NCBI RefSeq assembly: GCF_028858725.1
Contig: NC_084763.1
Location: 5,022,001 to 5,086,000 of the forward strand
Origin: Colius striatus
Lineage: Eukaryota; Chordata; Aves; Coliiformes; Coliidae
DNA: 64,000 nucleotides
Reading direction: 5' to 3'
In this document: one piece after another, positions 11,704 to 24,283 of the stretch
Position numbering within the stretch: the stretch's first letter is position 1
How the letters are laid out: the number at the start of each line of letters is the position of its first letter
Notes under the pieces: model-generated
Seen by the model: the letters and a program-made list of their open reading frames with translations, nothing else
Database searches by the model: none
What the model was told of the DNA's origin: nothing
Program-made: the position numbers and the translations under genes

Positions 11704-13264
11704 TTGCTCCATCGGTGTGTGGTCCAGCTGCCTGGGCCAGTGGCCTGGCTCGGGCTGGTTGTGCCACTGGCACAGCAAAGCAGGCACAGGGGACAGAATC
11801 CCGATGCCCTGGGTGAATCCTGCCCATCCCTTCCCTTGCTAGTTCAGTTTCCCTGCCAGGAAGACCCGCCGTGAGCCCTCTGGGAGGGACGGCAGCACTG
11901 CAGCTGTGTGTGGTTTGCTGAGGCCGTGGCAAACCCTGCCAAACCTCTGGCAGCTCATCCCTGCAGTGTATTTATAGCAAAAGCTCTGAGCTGGAGCTTT
12001 CAGTGGTTTCAGCTCCTTCCCTCTACTCTGGGCAGGGCAAAAGCCCTCTGAGGCAGACACAGTGGCCGTGCAGGAGACTTGGTGCCTGTCTCACCTACTC
12101 CTTAACGGAGCGGAGAATAGGCTCAGGTCAGGGCATCACCACGGCTCTGGAGCAAGTGAGGATGCAGATAGTCACATCAAAGCATTTCCATGGGGTGCCA
12201 GCATGGATTCAAATCAATCTGAATGGAGCTAAGCACTGAGGGGCTTCTGAAAAATCACACAAGGCCTTGGTCTGAACCTCTGGCAGTCAAAGTACCTTTA
12301 GAAATCTGTCCCTAAGGAGGTCAGAGCCTTAAATATCCATTTGAGAAATGACCTACTCATCTAGGAAATGCGGCCTGACGGTATGATTCAGACTCCCACA
12401 TCTCCCCATGGTCTCAAAACTGAGGTTCAAACATCACTGAAATGGTTCTGAAGCTTTCATCCGTGACTCTCGGGGTCACGGCTTTGTGGTCTCAGTCCCA
12501 GCACCAGATCAAAGGGTTCTCTGCAACCTGAGATGGTTTCCAGGCGGTGTCCTGCCCCCAGGAGATGTGAAATTAGGAAACTGGTGTGAGAACCGTGCTG
12601 GAGATTAGTATTTTTTGTCCTTGCAGAGAGGCTGAGGAGCACTTCAGCTCGGCTGCAGGAGGGCAGGTGCCCTCCCAGGAGCTGCCCATGGTTTGGAGCT
12701 GGATGGTGATTGCCAGGATGGGGATTTGCACTGGAAAACTTGTTTCACAGGTATTTCCTCCTGCTTGTTAGTTCTCCTATCTGCCTTTTCTGCTTGCACA
12801 GTTGCCCCTGACACTCTGTACCCCCTTTTAAATGCATAGCTGAGCATTTTGCCCGTGTTTTCTCTTACCTGCTCTTCTTCAGGATTCTTTTTCCCAGGCC
12901 TTCCCAAGCTGCATTCAGGTTTCTTTGGTATTTTCTGTTGAAGGGACAGTGAAGACAGAGGCTTGTTTGTAGCTCTGTGCACTGTTGGTACTTGTTTATC
13001 ACTCCCACTTGCTCTGTCCTCTTGCTGCCTTTAGCGTGGCACCTACTTACTTCCTGCCTCCCTTGCTGTTATTAATAACTTCACAGTGCTATTATTGAGA
13101 AATCAGGCTCTCTAGAAATGGGAGATCTCTCCAATCACCTTCTCCATCATGTTCGAGAGCAGCACACGTTAGTGCTCCTTGGCTGTGTCTGGATGAGATT
13201 TGAGTTCTGGAGCTGACAGCCCCTTCCTGGGAAAATCACATTTGCTATGTGATTTACTCTTACA
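11704..13264. other. Intergenic stretch, nothing recognised
   Basis: No splice-bounded coding exon or RNA gene recognised. It holds ordinary mixed-composition sequence. Confidence 0.5.
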
Positions 13265-13752
13265 CAGAATCACAGAAGGGTTGGGGTTGGAAGGGACTTC
13301 CAGAGCTCATCCAGCCCAATTCCCTGCTAAAGCAGGTTCCCTTCAATCAGGGGCACAGGAGCATGTCCAGGTGGGTTTGGAAATCTCCAGAGAAGGAGCC
13401 TCCACACCCTCCCTGGGCAGCCTGGGCCAGGGCTCCCTCACCTCAGCACCAAAGCAGTTTTAGCTTAGGTTTAAGTGGAACTTGTTGTGTCCCAGCTTAT
13501 GCCCATTACCCCTTGTCCTGTCACTGGGCACCACAGAAAACAGACTGGCCCCATCCTCTTGACACTCACCCTTTAGGTATTTATAAGCATTGATAAGATC
13601 CCTCTTCAGCCTTCTCTTCTCCAGGCTGAACAGCCCCAGGTCCCGCAGCCTTTCCTCCTCACAGAGACGCTCCAGTCCCCTCAGCATCCCGGTAGCCCTG
13701 TGATGGCCTCTCTCCAGCAGTTCCCTGTCCCTCTTGAACTGGAGAGCCCAGA
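13265..13752 (-). repeat. CR1 LINE 3' end (antisense)
   Basis: Antisense CR1. It starts at the tail (CAGAATCACAGAAGGGTTGG) and runs through the 3' UTR into the ORF2 C-terminus. The minus frame carries [20 protein letters not shown] and [14 protein letters not shown]. It is truncated at the CR1 5' side near 13752. Confidence 0.93.
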
Positions 13753-16700
13753 ATTTGCTCTCAATTTACCATCTGCTCTCCTTAGTCAAACTTCAGTCTT
13801 TTCCTCTCCCTTTTGGACTTCTTCTGCCCTGCCCAAACCCTCATAATTCATTACAGTTGTGTCTTTTCTCCTGTCACCCTCTTCCCTGCCTCTGCCTGTG
13901 CTGCCTCCACACAGGGGTTGCACCAGCAGACCTGATTTTGGCAACCACTGTTGTTTTTATACCACACAAGCACGTAAAGGGCTGCTGCCACTCTGTTACC
14001 CAAATATCTCACCGAAACCAGCAGACATCTCAGTGCAACATCCTTCCTATGGAAAGCTGAGTCACAGAGAAATGAAGTAATATAGTCATACAGAAAGCTG
14101 GGGTTTTCAAGTGTTTGGATTTGTGCCATTCTCTTGCTGGTCTGTCTGCATCAGACACTTTCTTATCATCTCTACCAGATTTGCTGTGTTGGGCTGCCTT
14201 TCAGGGTCAGTACTGTTTGGGATGTCGGTTCACTGACCCAAACTAAAGGTAAGCAATGCTGGCGGGTTGTGAAATCCCTGCAGACATCTAACAAAACCAG
14301 CTAATCAAGTAGAACAGCTGCATCTTTTTGGTCTGTCCTTCTGGGCTAATGCTGCACACTAGTCACCTATCAGCATTTTGCTTTAACCTTGAGGACTTCA
14401 AGCCAGGAGGAGGATTTTTCTCTTACCACAAGATGCCACAAATAATTAGTCACCGGGTAAAACCCATCCGCCCTGGTCCTCTCCAATTAATTAAAGTCTT
14501 CTCCTTTCTGCTTTCACAGATTGTAAACACTACCCAAATTAAGTATCACTCAGATCCCAAGCATTAAGCAGTGAAGAGTTTCACTGAGTCCATGAGACAC
14601 CACTTCTTGCCACCTCGCTCTGTCAAATTATAGGTAAAATGCAGTTGTTTCTTACCTTAATTCATAGCTGCATTGAAAACCAAAGTTTCCTTCAAGCTGA
14701 GCCTGTTTGGGTTTAAATGTATGTTTCCTCTTCTCTAGTGCTCATGCCTACCCTATGAAACGTGAACTTTGGCAGGGCAGCTTCCTGGGCTGAGCTTCGG
14801 GGCTGAGCTGAGGCAGTATCGATGTGCTTTGCCGCAGTCCCGCTGGTGCCATGGGCAGCTGTGAAGCAAGATGCAGCCACTCAGAGGGTCAGAAGTGCTG
14901 GCAGGGGCTTGCACCTGAGACACAAATGCCTGAGGAGGTTCACACGCAGCATGTAAGAGCTCTCACCCCCTGGGCAGGATAAGGCACTTTTGAGTCAGAC
15001 ACTATTGGTACAGTGTACAGCAACACCAGCCTGGTACAATAGCAGGGCTCTTGGGCAGTGGGGATGTGGGATACAGGTGAAAGATAAAAGATGGGGACAC
15101 AAGCTGGCATTGGGGAGCCTCCCCCCCAAGTTGTATGCAACTCACTGCTGGTCAGTTAAAAGCATGCAGACCTGAGGCTGGCAAAACTGGGTTTAGCGGT
15201 AGCAGACAGAACAAAAGTAGTATCTAACATACCTAAGGGGCACTGCACATAGTAATGTGGGGTTGCAGGCCAGTGGAGACAGAGAAGGTGGAGAAGCATG
15301 TTAGAAAACACATTAAAATGACCCAGGGAAGGGCTGGTGATGCTGACAGCTCCCTCTAACACACCCTTCCCCCCACTACCACCACCTGGGACCCGGAGGG
15401 GCAGAGGAAGGGTGAGCATTAGCACCGGGAAGAAGGCTAGAAACTATCTCTGTGCAAAACACTGTGAGCAGCATTAGTATTCTTCTCCTTTTTTTCTGCA
15501 ACCAGCAGATCTAAACCCTTCCAACCCTTTAGATTCTGTGATTCTGTGATAAGGATTGGAGCCTTGAGATTGCCATGACACAAACAACAAATCCTTGGCT
15601 TTGCCTCTGTACACGTTGTGCCTCCTCCTGGCACCTCTCTGCAGCCCCGGGCTTCCAGTGGGCTGGAGGAGCATGAGGGTTTGAAAACATTGGCATGTTT
15701 GTTAATCAAAGAGCCTTCTTGGTCTCCTGAGCCCTCATCACATTCAGGGTTGCATTGCAGGTGCACCCACACCTGGGATCCTGCATAGCACATGTCCAAG
15801 CAGAGCAGTTAATCAGGCAGGGGGCCGCACAGTGGGGTGGGTTGTTATGGGCATCAGAGACACCAGTAGAGGCTGTACCAATCCCAAAGTGCTCTGGCAC
15901 TGTCCCTGCCTCAGATGCCAAGAGGTTAAAATGCCTTCTCCCTGCAGGCAGAGTTGTGTGGCCTCCATGCAGGCTGAGCTGGATGAAGGTTTTGGGGCTG
16001 AGGGTACCTTCCAGGTTGTCTGAGCTGTTGCTCATTGATGGGTGGTAGCAAGTCACCAGGCAAATATTCTTGTGTAAGTTCAGTTGTGGTATTTCTGCCA
16101 GTTACATGGTTTTTCATGATGTTATGCTTTACCTAGTAAAGGTTCCCAACAGCTACACAGCAATTTACCAGAGATCAAACTGTGGGCCTCCAGCATCAGC
16201 TGAATGATGCAAGTGACGTCAGACACAGTGCCCATGGAAATAAGCAATACCTGGGTAGATCTTAGGCAGGAACATCAAAGGAACACTGCTGAAAATAAAG
16301 TTTGAAGCTCAGGGAACAGCACAGAGCAGCAGATCTTCAAAACTCACCTTGTAATCCTTTCTCTCTTCAAGTGCCAGCAGCCTCCTCCTGCCCTTTCTTT
16401 AAAAACAGGTGGAAAGAGCTCTGCACTTTTCCCAGGTAAACACCAAAAGGCTGATGGCTGGTTTCTTCCCACACACTGAAAGCAGGAGCTGTGACTGCTC
16501 AAATTAGGAACTTCCACCTTTCAGAACAATGATTTGTGGTGTGTAATGCTAAGGCAGCATTCTCACTGTGGGAGAAATGAAGTTGGTTGAAGGCAATACC
16601 CATATGGAGGACTTCAAATAAAGAGAAACCAAGTCAGGCTGACTCACAGATGTCCTCAACAGATCTCCCCTGGAGACAGAAAAGGCTTTGTGCTGTGTTC

Positions 16701-18788
16701 TGCTGTTAGTGATAACCCTAGATTAAGAGTGCTGCTCGTTATCATGGTGTGCACTTGCAATGCAACGTGAAGATATGAAATGCGCACTGCCTGAAAGACC
16801 ATTGCAACATCAAGAAATACCTCTGCTCTCCATCTTCAACCTCTGTTCACCCTCTGGTATTGAGGACACACAGCTCAGGGATAAGAAAGTCTGAGGAAGC
16901 TGTAAAAAAGATTTTGATTCTGATCTCTACATAAGAGGGAGGAGCATCTTTGTTTCTCCAGGCCTAAAAGAAAGAGGCCTTGCATCCCTTGTAACCATCC
17001 AGAGAGGCTTTTCCTGGGAAGGGTGAGGTAGAGTTTACTGAGGCACAGGATGGTTTCAGAGGTGGAAATAAAAAGTTGGGCTGCACAGGGATACAGAAGG
17101 TAAAGAGGGCATGAACCCTCTTTTCTTTTTATCTCATCTCCCTCTGAGTTGCCTCTCAAACTTGAGTACTTATTTCTCTCAACATCTGGGGAGACAACAA
17201 GTACACCCACACCAGTGGCATCTCCTCCTGCTCCATGGCCAGGCTGCCAGGGCAGCTTGTGGAGGCAGCTTTCACACAGCAGCAGTGGCAAGTTCCAGCT
17301 CTGTGGAGCTGGTAAAGAAATGTCTGGCCTGAAGGATCAAAATGCTGTTTTCCCCAGCCCACCCTGCTTTCCCTGCTGTGTGGGAATGCCTGATGGTGGT
17401 TGGTTGTCCACAGAAAGGGGCTTCACTGGAATCCCCTCTGCAGGGACAATGGGCAACTGTAACTGCCTGAGGGTACCAGAGGGAACCTCAGCAACCTCCT
17501 CTCTCCCAGTGCTGTGACACCAGGGCTTCCCTCTGTGGACTACAGAAAATTGCCAGAGTTACCAGACTCTTTGTTTGATTGATTGCATGGCTCGAGTGGA
17601 AAGCAGTTACAGCTGAGGCCATGGCAAAGCTGGAACGAGTACATGCAGGCAGAACGTGGGTTTGGAGATGTAGCAGAAAAGGCTCTTGAGGATTTCATTC
17701 CTTGAGAGAATCACCTCTCACATCCTGAGAAAGAGCTCTGCCAGCCTCAAGCCCTGCCAGCTTCTTTGGCATTCGTTTCAAGTGAAGGGACAGGAGCAAA
17801 CCCCAGGTAGCTGTGCCCTTTGCTGCACTGTCAGGAGCTGTATTGTTCAGGCTGTGTGCTTTGGAGATCCTCCTGAAGGCTGGGCAGTGAGCGGGGTTGG
17901 AGCCCCTGGGTCCTACTGAGGCTCTCTGATGCAGAGCTGCCCTGCACAGCTCAGCAGCACCATATGTGGGGGAAAGCTGTGACTGCACTGAACCCTGCTG
18001 GAAACTTTTGGTTTTCATCGTTTCTGTGCCTCTCTTCTGAAAGAACACCCGGCAGAGGGAGCTTCATCCTTTCGAGTCACTCTGCGGGAGAGATGCAAGG
18101 AGGCAAGCCAGTGGCAAACTCATTGATTCCTCATGAAAAAGGCGGTCAGGCAAAAATTAGCCTGAGAGACAGAGGAAGAAGGAAAGGGAGGAGGAGGGAG
18201 GGAAGCTATGTCTAGGGATGAAAACGTTTCAGCCCGAGGGCTGGTGAAGGCAAAAGCCAAAGAAAGCTGAAGGTTTGCACACTTTCTGCAAGGAAATATT
18301 AGTATCACAGAGATATCAGAGGAGAAACATCCCCATATTAGAAATTCCACCAAAGGGCTAAGGGCATTGGAACAGCTCAGTGCTCAGACTCACTCGTGCC
18401 TCAGTTACCACATCTGAGTTCTCAAGTGCAATCTCCTCTCATCCTCTGGCATGTTAGAATTCACCAAGGACTTGCATCCAGTGTGGAGGCAGCCAGCACA
18501 GAGGCAGGTGTGCTCAGCCACGCTTTGCTGCTGCAGACCATACCACACGTGCAGCAGGCCCCTGGGCACTGGGAAAGATCCCTTTGATTTCCAACTATGG
18601 GTCAGCATAGAGCTAGGGCTTGGAGGACTGATGGCCTTGCTGCACTCTGTCAGCCACCAGCCTGGGTTTGGGGTGGGGGTTTTTTTCTGTAGAAAAAGGA
18701 GAAAAAAAGTGGAGTGCTGAAGGCACAACAGCCTTGTTGTTGAGTCCCTCCTGAACCTGTGCTGCTCGTGGTGGACAGCTGTGATGTG
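13753..18788. other. Intergenic stretch, only a CR1 tail recognised
   Basis: Apart from a roughly 48-bp CR1-like tail near 15507-15554 I see no gene, RNA or repeat that I can name. Confidence 0.5.
15507..15554 (+). repeat. Very short CR1-like 3' tail
   Basis: TCTAAACCCTTCCAACCC followed by two ATTCTGTG units, the usual CR1 terminal octamer pattern. The fragment is short, so confidence is limited. Confidence 0.6.
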
Positions 18789-19292
18789 AATCACAGAATC
18801 ATAGAATCTTAAGGGTTGGAAGGGACCTGGAAACCTCACCCAGTGCAACCCCCCTGCCAGAGCAGCACCACCTAGAGTAGGTCACACAGGAACTCATCCA
18901 GCTGGGTTTGAACGTCTCCAGAGAAGGAGACTCCACAATCCATCTGGGCAGCCCCTGCCAGTGCTCCCTCACCTCAACAGGGAAGAAATTCTTCCTTGTA
19001 TTTCTCTGGAATCTCTTCTGTTCCAGCTTGTACCCATTGCCCCTTGTCCTATCACTCGCCATCACTGAGCACAGCCTGGCTCCATCCTCCTGACACCCAC
19101 CCTTTATGTATTTGTAACCATGAATGAGGTCACCCCTCAGTCTCCTCCAAGCTGTAGAGCCCCAGCTCCCTCAGCCTTTCATCACAAGGGAGATGTTCCA
19201 CTCCCTGAATCACCTTGGTGGCCCTGTGCTGAGCTCTCTCCAGCAGCTCCCTGACCTTCTGGAACTGAAGGGCCCAGAACTGGACACAGTAT
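18789..19292 (-). repeat. CR1 LINE 3' end (antisense)
   Basis: Begins with AATCACAGAATCATAGAATC and continues through the antisense 3' UTR into the ORF2 C-terminus, ending at the segment equivalent to VQFWAPQ (CCCAGAACTGGACACAGTAT). This copy and those at 19503 and 42738 share the GCACTGGCAGGGGCTGCCCA variant, so they probably belong to one subfamily. Confidence 0.92.
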
Positions 19293-19502
19293 CAGCTGGT
19301 TGTGCTGTTTGAGTGCCTTTTTCTTTCAGAGCTCCTGTGCTTTACCTTCTCTAAACCCAAGCCTGTTGGAGGTCTGTGGGGACCAAACACCCTCTGAGAG
19401 TGCCAGGTGAAGGATGGGATGGACACATTAATGTTTGTAAGACCAGAACAGATGTGAGGAAACCCAGCATCTACTGGGGTAAATGTTGGCTTGGTATCAC
19501 TC

Positions 19503-19722
19503 TTCCAAAGAAACACAAGGAAGGATTTCTTCCCTGTTGAGGTGAGGGAGCACTGGCAGGGGCTGCCCAGATGGGCTGTGGAGGCTCCTTCTCTGGGGAC
19601 ATTCCAACCCAGCTGGATGAGTTCCTGTGTGACCTGCTCTAGGTGGCCCTGCTCTGGCAGGGGGGTTGCACTGGATGATCTTTCGAGGCTCCTTCCAGCC
19701 CTTGTGATCCTGTGGTTCTCTG
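19503..19722 (+). repeat. CR1 LINE 3' end fragment
   Basis: Sense CR1 3' UTR of the subfamily with GCACTGGCAGGGGCTGCCCA, ending in a degraded tail (TGTGATCCTGTGGTTC). Truncated at its 5' side. Confidence 0.88.
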
Positions 19723-19911
19723 GCACAGATCTCACCCCACAGGGTAAGCCTGGGCCACGCTCTGCCAGCTGCACAGCACACGGGCCAACCGCCAGACGAG
19801 AGCGGGTCAGGGCAAGGCCCTGGCAGGTGCCCTCCCCAGCAGAGGTTGTGGGAGCCCAACTGCCGGTGCTGCCGTGCTGAGGAGGGGTCTGTGGGACGTG
19901 GTGGCATTGGA

Positions 19912-19965
19912 GCTGAGTCAGCAGGAATGCGGGATGACGCACAGGCCGCTCAGGGCCGTGCGTCA
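19912..19965. promoter_or_regulatory. Cluster of three bZIP-type palindromes (candidate enhancer)
   Basis: GCTGAGTCAGC at 19912-19922 is a perfect 11-bp palindrome and matches the core of a T-MARE, the MAF/AP-1-type element. TGACGCAC (19935-19942) and its exact inverse GTGCGTCA (19958-19965) are CRE/ATF-like half-sites facing each other across 15 bases. The patch is GC-rich and lies between two leukocyte receptor genes. A regulatory role is inferred from motifs alone. Confidence 0.4.
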
Positions 19966-20606
19966 CAGCGGCCGGGGTACGGCTTTGCTCAGCAGTACTT
20001 TGCTACCTTTGAGGTACAAAGATTAACTGACAGTGCATGCCAGCCCACACATTCGTTACTCAGATGTATTCAGACTCAAGATACAACTGCCTTTCAGCTT
20101 CCCAGACTGGGGTTTTTTTTACCTCCAGGCAGAATAACTAAGGTCAGGTTTACTTTCTTCTCTATGGTGATCCTGTCTCGATCCTTTCCTGACACAGTCA
20201 GTAATTTCTATGGTGCTTTTGAACTTGTACATTAACATCAGTGTTTTCAAGAGGCTGAAACTCAAGTAGGATTAGCCTGGACACACACAATACAATTACC
20301 AGGGGTTTGGGGAGTTTTGTGCACGCTAACGCAGGCCCGGGAGAATCATTCAGCCAGGACAAGTGTGGGACACAAATACCCTTCATCAGCTTTTCTGGTT
20401 TTAACTCCTAGAACTTTGGACTGGTTCTGATCTCCAGCTGTAGCTGGATGTTCCCACAGCACAGAGAAGCAGAATTGTGCTGCTGACTGGGAGGACTCCC
20501 CTGGAAAGAGAAGCCAGAAGCTCTCACCCTCATCCTTGCACACAACGCTCTGAAGGAGTGACTTGAAAGACAGAAATTCTGACAAGGATTTCATCATTGT
20601 CCCCTC

Positions 20607-21701
20607 TGTGGTGGTTTAGCCTGATGTCCACCCAGTTGTAAAATCACTCCCCCTCCTAAACTGGACAGGAGAGAGTGAAATACAACAAAGGGCTTGTGAG
20701 TTAAGGACAGAGAGATCACTCGGCAATCAGCATCACGGGCAAAACAGACTCAACTTAGGGAGAAAAAGGTTTGATTTATTAAAGAAACAATAAGAGCAGG
20801 GAGATGAGAAATAAAACCATCTTAAAAACACCTCCCCCCACTCTCCTCTTCCCAGGACTCCCTTTCCTCCCCCCACTAGCAGTGCAGGGGATGGGGACTG
20901 GGGTCAGTTCATTACAGATGGACTTTGCTGCTGCTGCTGCTCAGGGGGAGCCCTCCTCACACTTCCCACTGCTGCACTGTGGGGTCCCTCCCCATGAGAG
21001 ACAGTCCCTCACCAACTGCTCCAGCGTGGCTCCTTCCCATGGGCTGCAGCTCCTCACACCCTGCCCCAGCACGGGTCACTGGGAGGACAGTCCTTCAGGG
21101 ACAGACTGCTCCAGCCTGGGTCCCTCACAGGGTCACAAGCCCTGACAGCAAACCTGCTCTGGCCTGGGCTCCTCTCTCCCCACGGGCTCCCAGGTCCTGC
21201 CAGGAGCTTGCTCCAGGGTGAGCTTCCCATGGAGTCACAGCCTCCTTCAGGCATCCACGTGCCTCAGCGTGGGCTCCTCCACGGGCTGCCAGTGGGTCTC
21301 TGCTTCCTGGTGGTCCTCCATGGGGTGCAGGGGGACAACCTGCTTCACCGTGGTCCTCACCACATATCACAGGGGAGCCTTTTCAGTGCCTTGGCACCCT
21401 CCTCCCCCTCCTTCTCCACTGACCTTGGTGTCTGCGGAGATGTCCTCACATTCTCCCTCCCTGTTGCTGCTGCAGTTCAGCAACTGCACAACTTCTTCTC
21501 CTTCTCAAATATGTTGTTCCCAGAGGCGTTACCTCCATCACTAATTGGCCAGGCCTGGGTCAGGTGCAGGGTCCAGCTTAAAATTGACTGGACCTAACCC
21601 TGTCAGCTACAGAGGAAGCTTCTGGCAACTCTTTTGTTTAAAGAAGCCACCCCTGTAGCCTCCTGCTACCAAAAAAACCTGGCCCAGGCAAAACCACTAC
21701 A
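20607..21701. mobile_element. Solo LTR of an avian endogenous retrovirus (ERVL-like)
   Basis: A 1,095-bp element bounded by TGTGGTGGTTT at 20607 and AAACCACTACA ending at 21701. These are near-inverted TG...CA termini. Both ends are flanked by the same 5 bases, CCCTC (20602-20606 and 21702-21706), a target-site duplication. A 5-bp duplication fits the ERVL-type integrases common in birds. There is no internal gag/pol/env next to it and no second LTR, so it is a solo LTR fossil, presumably left by recombination between the two LTRs of a provirus. The intact duplication and clean ends suggest it is not very old. The interior contains C-rich imperfect repeats typical of some long avian LTRs. The family name is inferred from structure and has not been checked against a library. 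Confidence 0.85.
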
Positions 21702-21706
21702 CCCTC

Positions 21707-24283
21707 CGGAGGGAGAGGAGCTCTGAGAGCCACGGGGATGCTCCTGGCCTCCCACTGCCACAGAGGGCAGGTGCTGCCAGCCATGCAGCCTCCAGATGTG
21801 GGTCTCACCTGCTCCCTTTGCACAGGAAAGCAGCAGTAGCAGCTCAAAGCATTTGCACTGCAAGGAGAAATTGAGGTCAGGACTAGCTGCCTCTGGCAGG
21901 AAATATTTTAAGCTGCAGAAAGCATCTCCAGCCTCTGCTGGACGGGTTTGCAAGTGGAGCTGAGGCAGCAGCAGGGGAAAGAAGCTCTCCAGTGAGACCT
22001 GCAGAAATGAAAGACTTCGCAAAGAAGGCTCTGCACACCTGTGCTACCCTTGCTGCAAGGTTCCACTCCAACAGCTATACACCAGCAATCAATGAAACCT
22101 GTGTACAGAGGCAGATATTCCCTAGCAGAAATGCCCAGCAGCACCAGGGAAGAGCCACAGTCTCACCAGCTTGGGCAAATGGGCTCCAGCACCCATCCCC
22201 AAGCACTTACACAGGGACCCACAAAACGGGGCTGTGGGCTGCAGAAACCCTTCCCATCTCCTGTGCTTCAGCTGAGCAGAATTCAGCTGAGATTGGGCTA
22301 AACCCAGGGCTCACACTGTGAATCTGCAGGGGAGACAGCTGATGCTGTCACACTTTGGCTTTGCTTTTGTGAATCCCCTTCCAGAGCACTTGAGTGTTTG
22401 CATAGACAGAAATAGCCTGATTGCCCAAGGCACCTGAGCAGCAGGAGCTGTACCGGCTACCATCCTGCTGCTTGGACCTAGGCAGCACCTGAACCTTGTC
22501 CCCAGCTCACAGTCTCTGCTTTACAACTGGGAGAAGGTGTGTTGTGTCCCACACAAGGCAGCCTGTATCCTTTACACGCCTGCCATCACCAGACTGCTCT
22601 TGCAAAGGGTTGTGCCTTGCAAGATTGCAAATGTGAGCACTGATTAAAGTAAGTAAATCCTATCCAAAGAAGATTGGTGGTTTAAGGGAATTGTGTTTTG
22701 AGTTTTGCTCTGCTCTACCCTAGGAAGTAAGCCCAAGGCTACTCACTATGTGTAGAAACACCACGAGGGCAGAGTCCTGTGGGAAATTACATTTCTAGAC
22801 TAAAAGATAATCCACTCTCCACTGCTTTTTCCCAGGGGAAGGGGAAGAGGGAGGGAGGAAGGAGAGAAGAGGCAGCTGGAGGGATTGTCAGTTTTGTAGA
22901 ACTGCCCAGGACAGAAAGAAATGCACGAGCTGAAAGAATTAAGGATGAAACAGGTTCCTCAGGTACAGGGATTGTGCAGTTTCACTGCATGCAGTATCTT
23001 TATTATAAAGCTTCAAATATGGTGGTATCTTGTAGGGACAAATAGATCAGGACTAAAAGCTTCAGAACACCATTGCATCTATCTGTCAATACCTGTCTAC
23101 AGAAAAAAGGTACATAAAGAGGTGCATGTGTATATCTGTGTGTATATTTGCACACATGTGCATGCATGCATCTGTACATCTACATTATAGGCATGGGTGA
23201 CCATTCAGATAGAAATCAGTCATTTCCAGTTACTGAGGTAGAACAGCAACAAGGAGGTGAAGCCCAGCTGCTGCTCAATAGCAGCTTCCATCCTGGCACA
23301 CCAGTTGCTTGAAGCATTCAAAAGGTTCCCTCATGGGCAAGTGTGAGGGTCATCTGGCTTTCAGGCTGCTCTGGAGCCTCTTGCCACTCAAAGCAGCCAG
23401 TGCTTGTGTGCTTGTGTGCACACCACCTCAGTTACAGGATGCTTGGTGCTTGTGTCTCTCTCCATCTGCAGAACACCCAGCCTCTCGGCCAGTGGCCTGT
23501 GGTTTACCAGCCAGCAGCTCCACAGGAAGCTTGGACAGGAAGCTCTTACACTCTCTCAGCTCACACAAGGTATTTTTTCAACTCTTTAGCCTTTTTTTTT
23601 TTTAACCTAGTAACTACTTCTCCACTCATCCCTGGGGTATGTGTTTATTCACGTAGTGTTTTTTCCCTTGACAAACCCTCCCAGCCCACGAGCTGCAGGC
23701 CTTTGGAGCAGATGGGGAGCCTCTCAACAAAACACACATGTAGCATTTATTTCCTCATTGCTTATCTAACTATTCACTCACCAAGGTCTTTCTGGGCTGG
23801 AAGCCTCATTCAACTGAATGCCAGGCCCTGGTATGATGGCTTAAACATGGCCACTGTTTCCCTCCAAAGAGCAGGCTCCCAGTCCTGCTGAGAGCCTTGT
23901 TCCTGCCTACAAAGCAAGTGTGCTCTGCTGAAATGAAGGAAAGAGCAGCCAAGCATCCGACTTTGGAAGCATAAAGAGTTCTTTTCAGTACTGAATCAGA
24001 GGTGGAGGAAGAAAGGTTTGTAAAGCACCTCTGTGTGCACTGTGCTGGTGATTGTGGGCTTTCACAAAGCAGGCGGGGCAGGATGTGAAAGAGAGGAAGA
24101 GAAAAGGGAGGAAGATGCAAAGGAAGGTGCTAAAAAGTAAAGACTCCAAAGGCAACCGTGATAAAAGCAAGCTCAAGCAGCTGCTTCCACTTTTCCAGTC
24201 CTAAAAGGCTGCCCAAACAGTGCATCCCTGCAGGAGGGATCCTCAGGGCCCCTCTTCAGGAGGAAAGTTTTTGCATGGTAGCT
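21707..24283. other. Intergenic stretch downstream of CCR8
   Basis: No separate gene is recognised. The right part probably includes the CCR8 3' UTR: TTTATT on the plus strand at 23746-23751 and 23644-23649 reads AATAAA on the minus strand, 530-640 bases after the CCR8 stop. A poly-T run near 23590 and a TG/TA-rich microsatellite-like patch near 23120-23180 are also present. Confidence 0.45.

Noticed and set aside
19292-19966. Minus-strand open frame of 224 codons
   Set aside because: Its middle is antisense CR1 3' UTR and the rest is GC-rich intergenic sequence.
20804-21597. Open frames within the solo LTR
   Set aside because: C-rich low-stop sequence inside a non-coding LTR; no retroviral protein match.
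23105-23190. Microsatellite near CCR8
   Set aside because: TG/TA/CATG-rich, but no unit repeats regularly enough to call.
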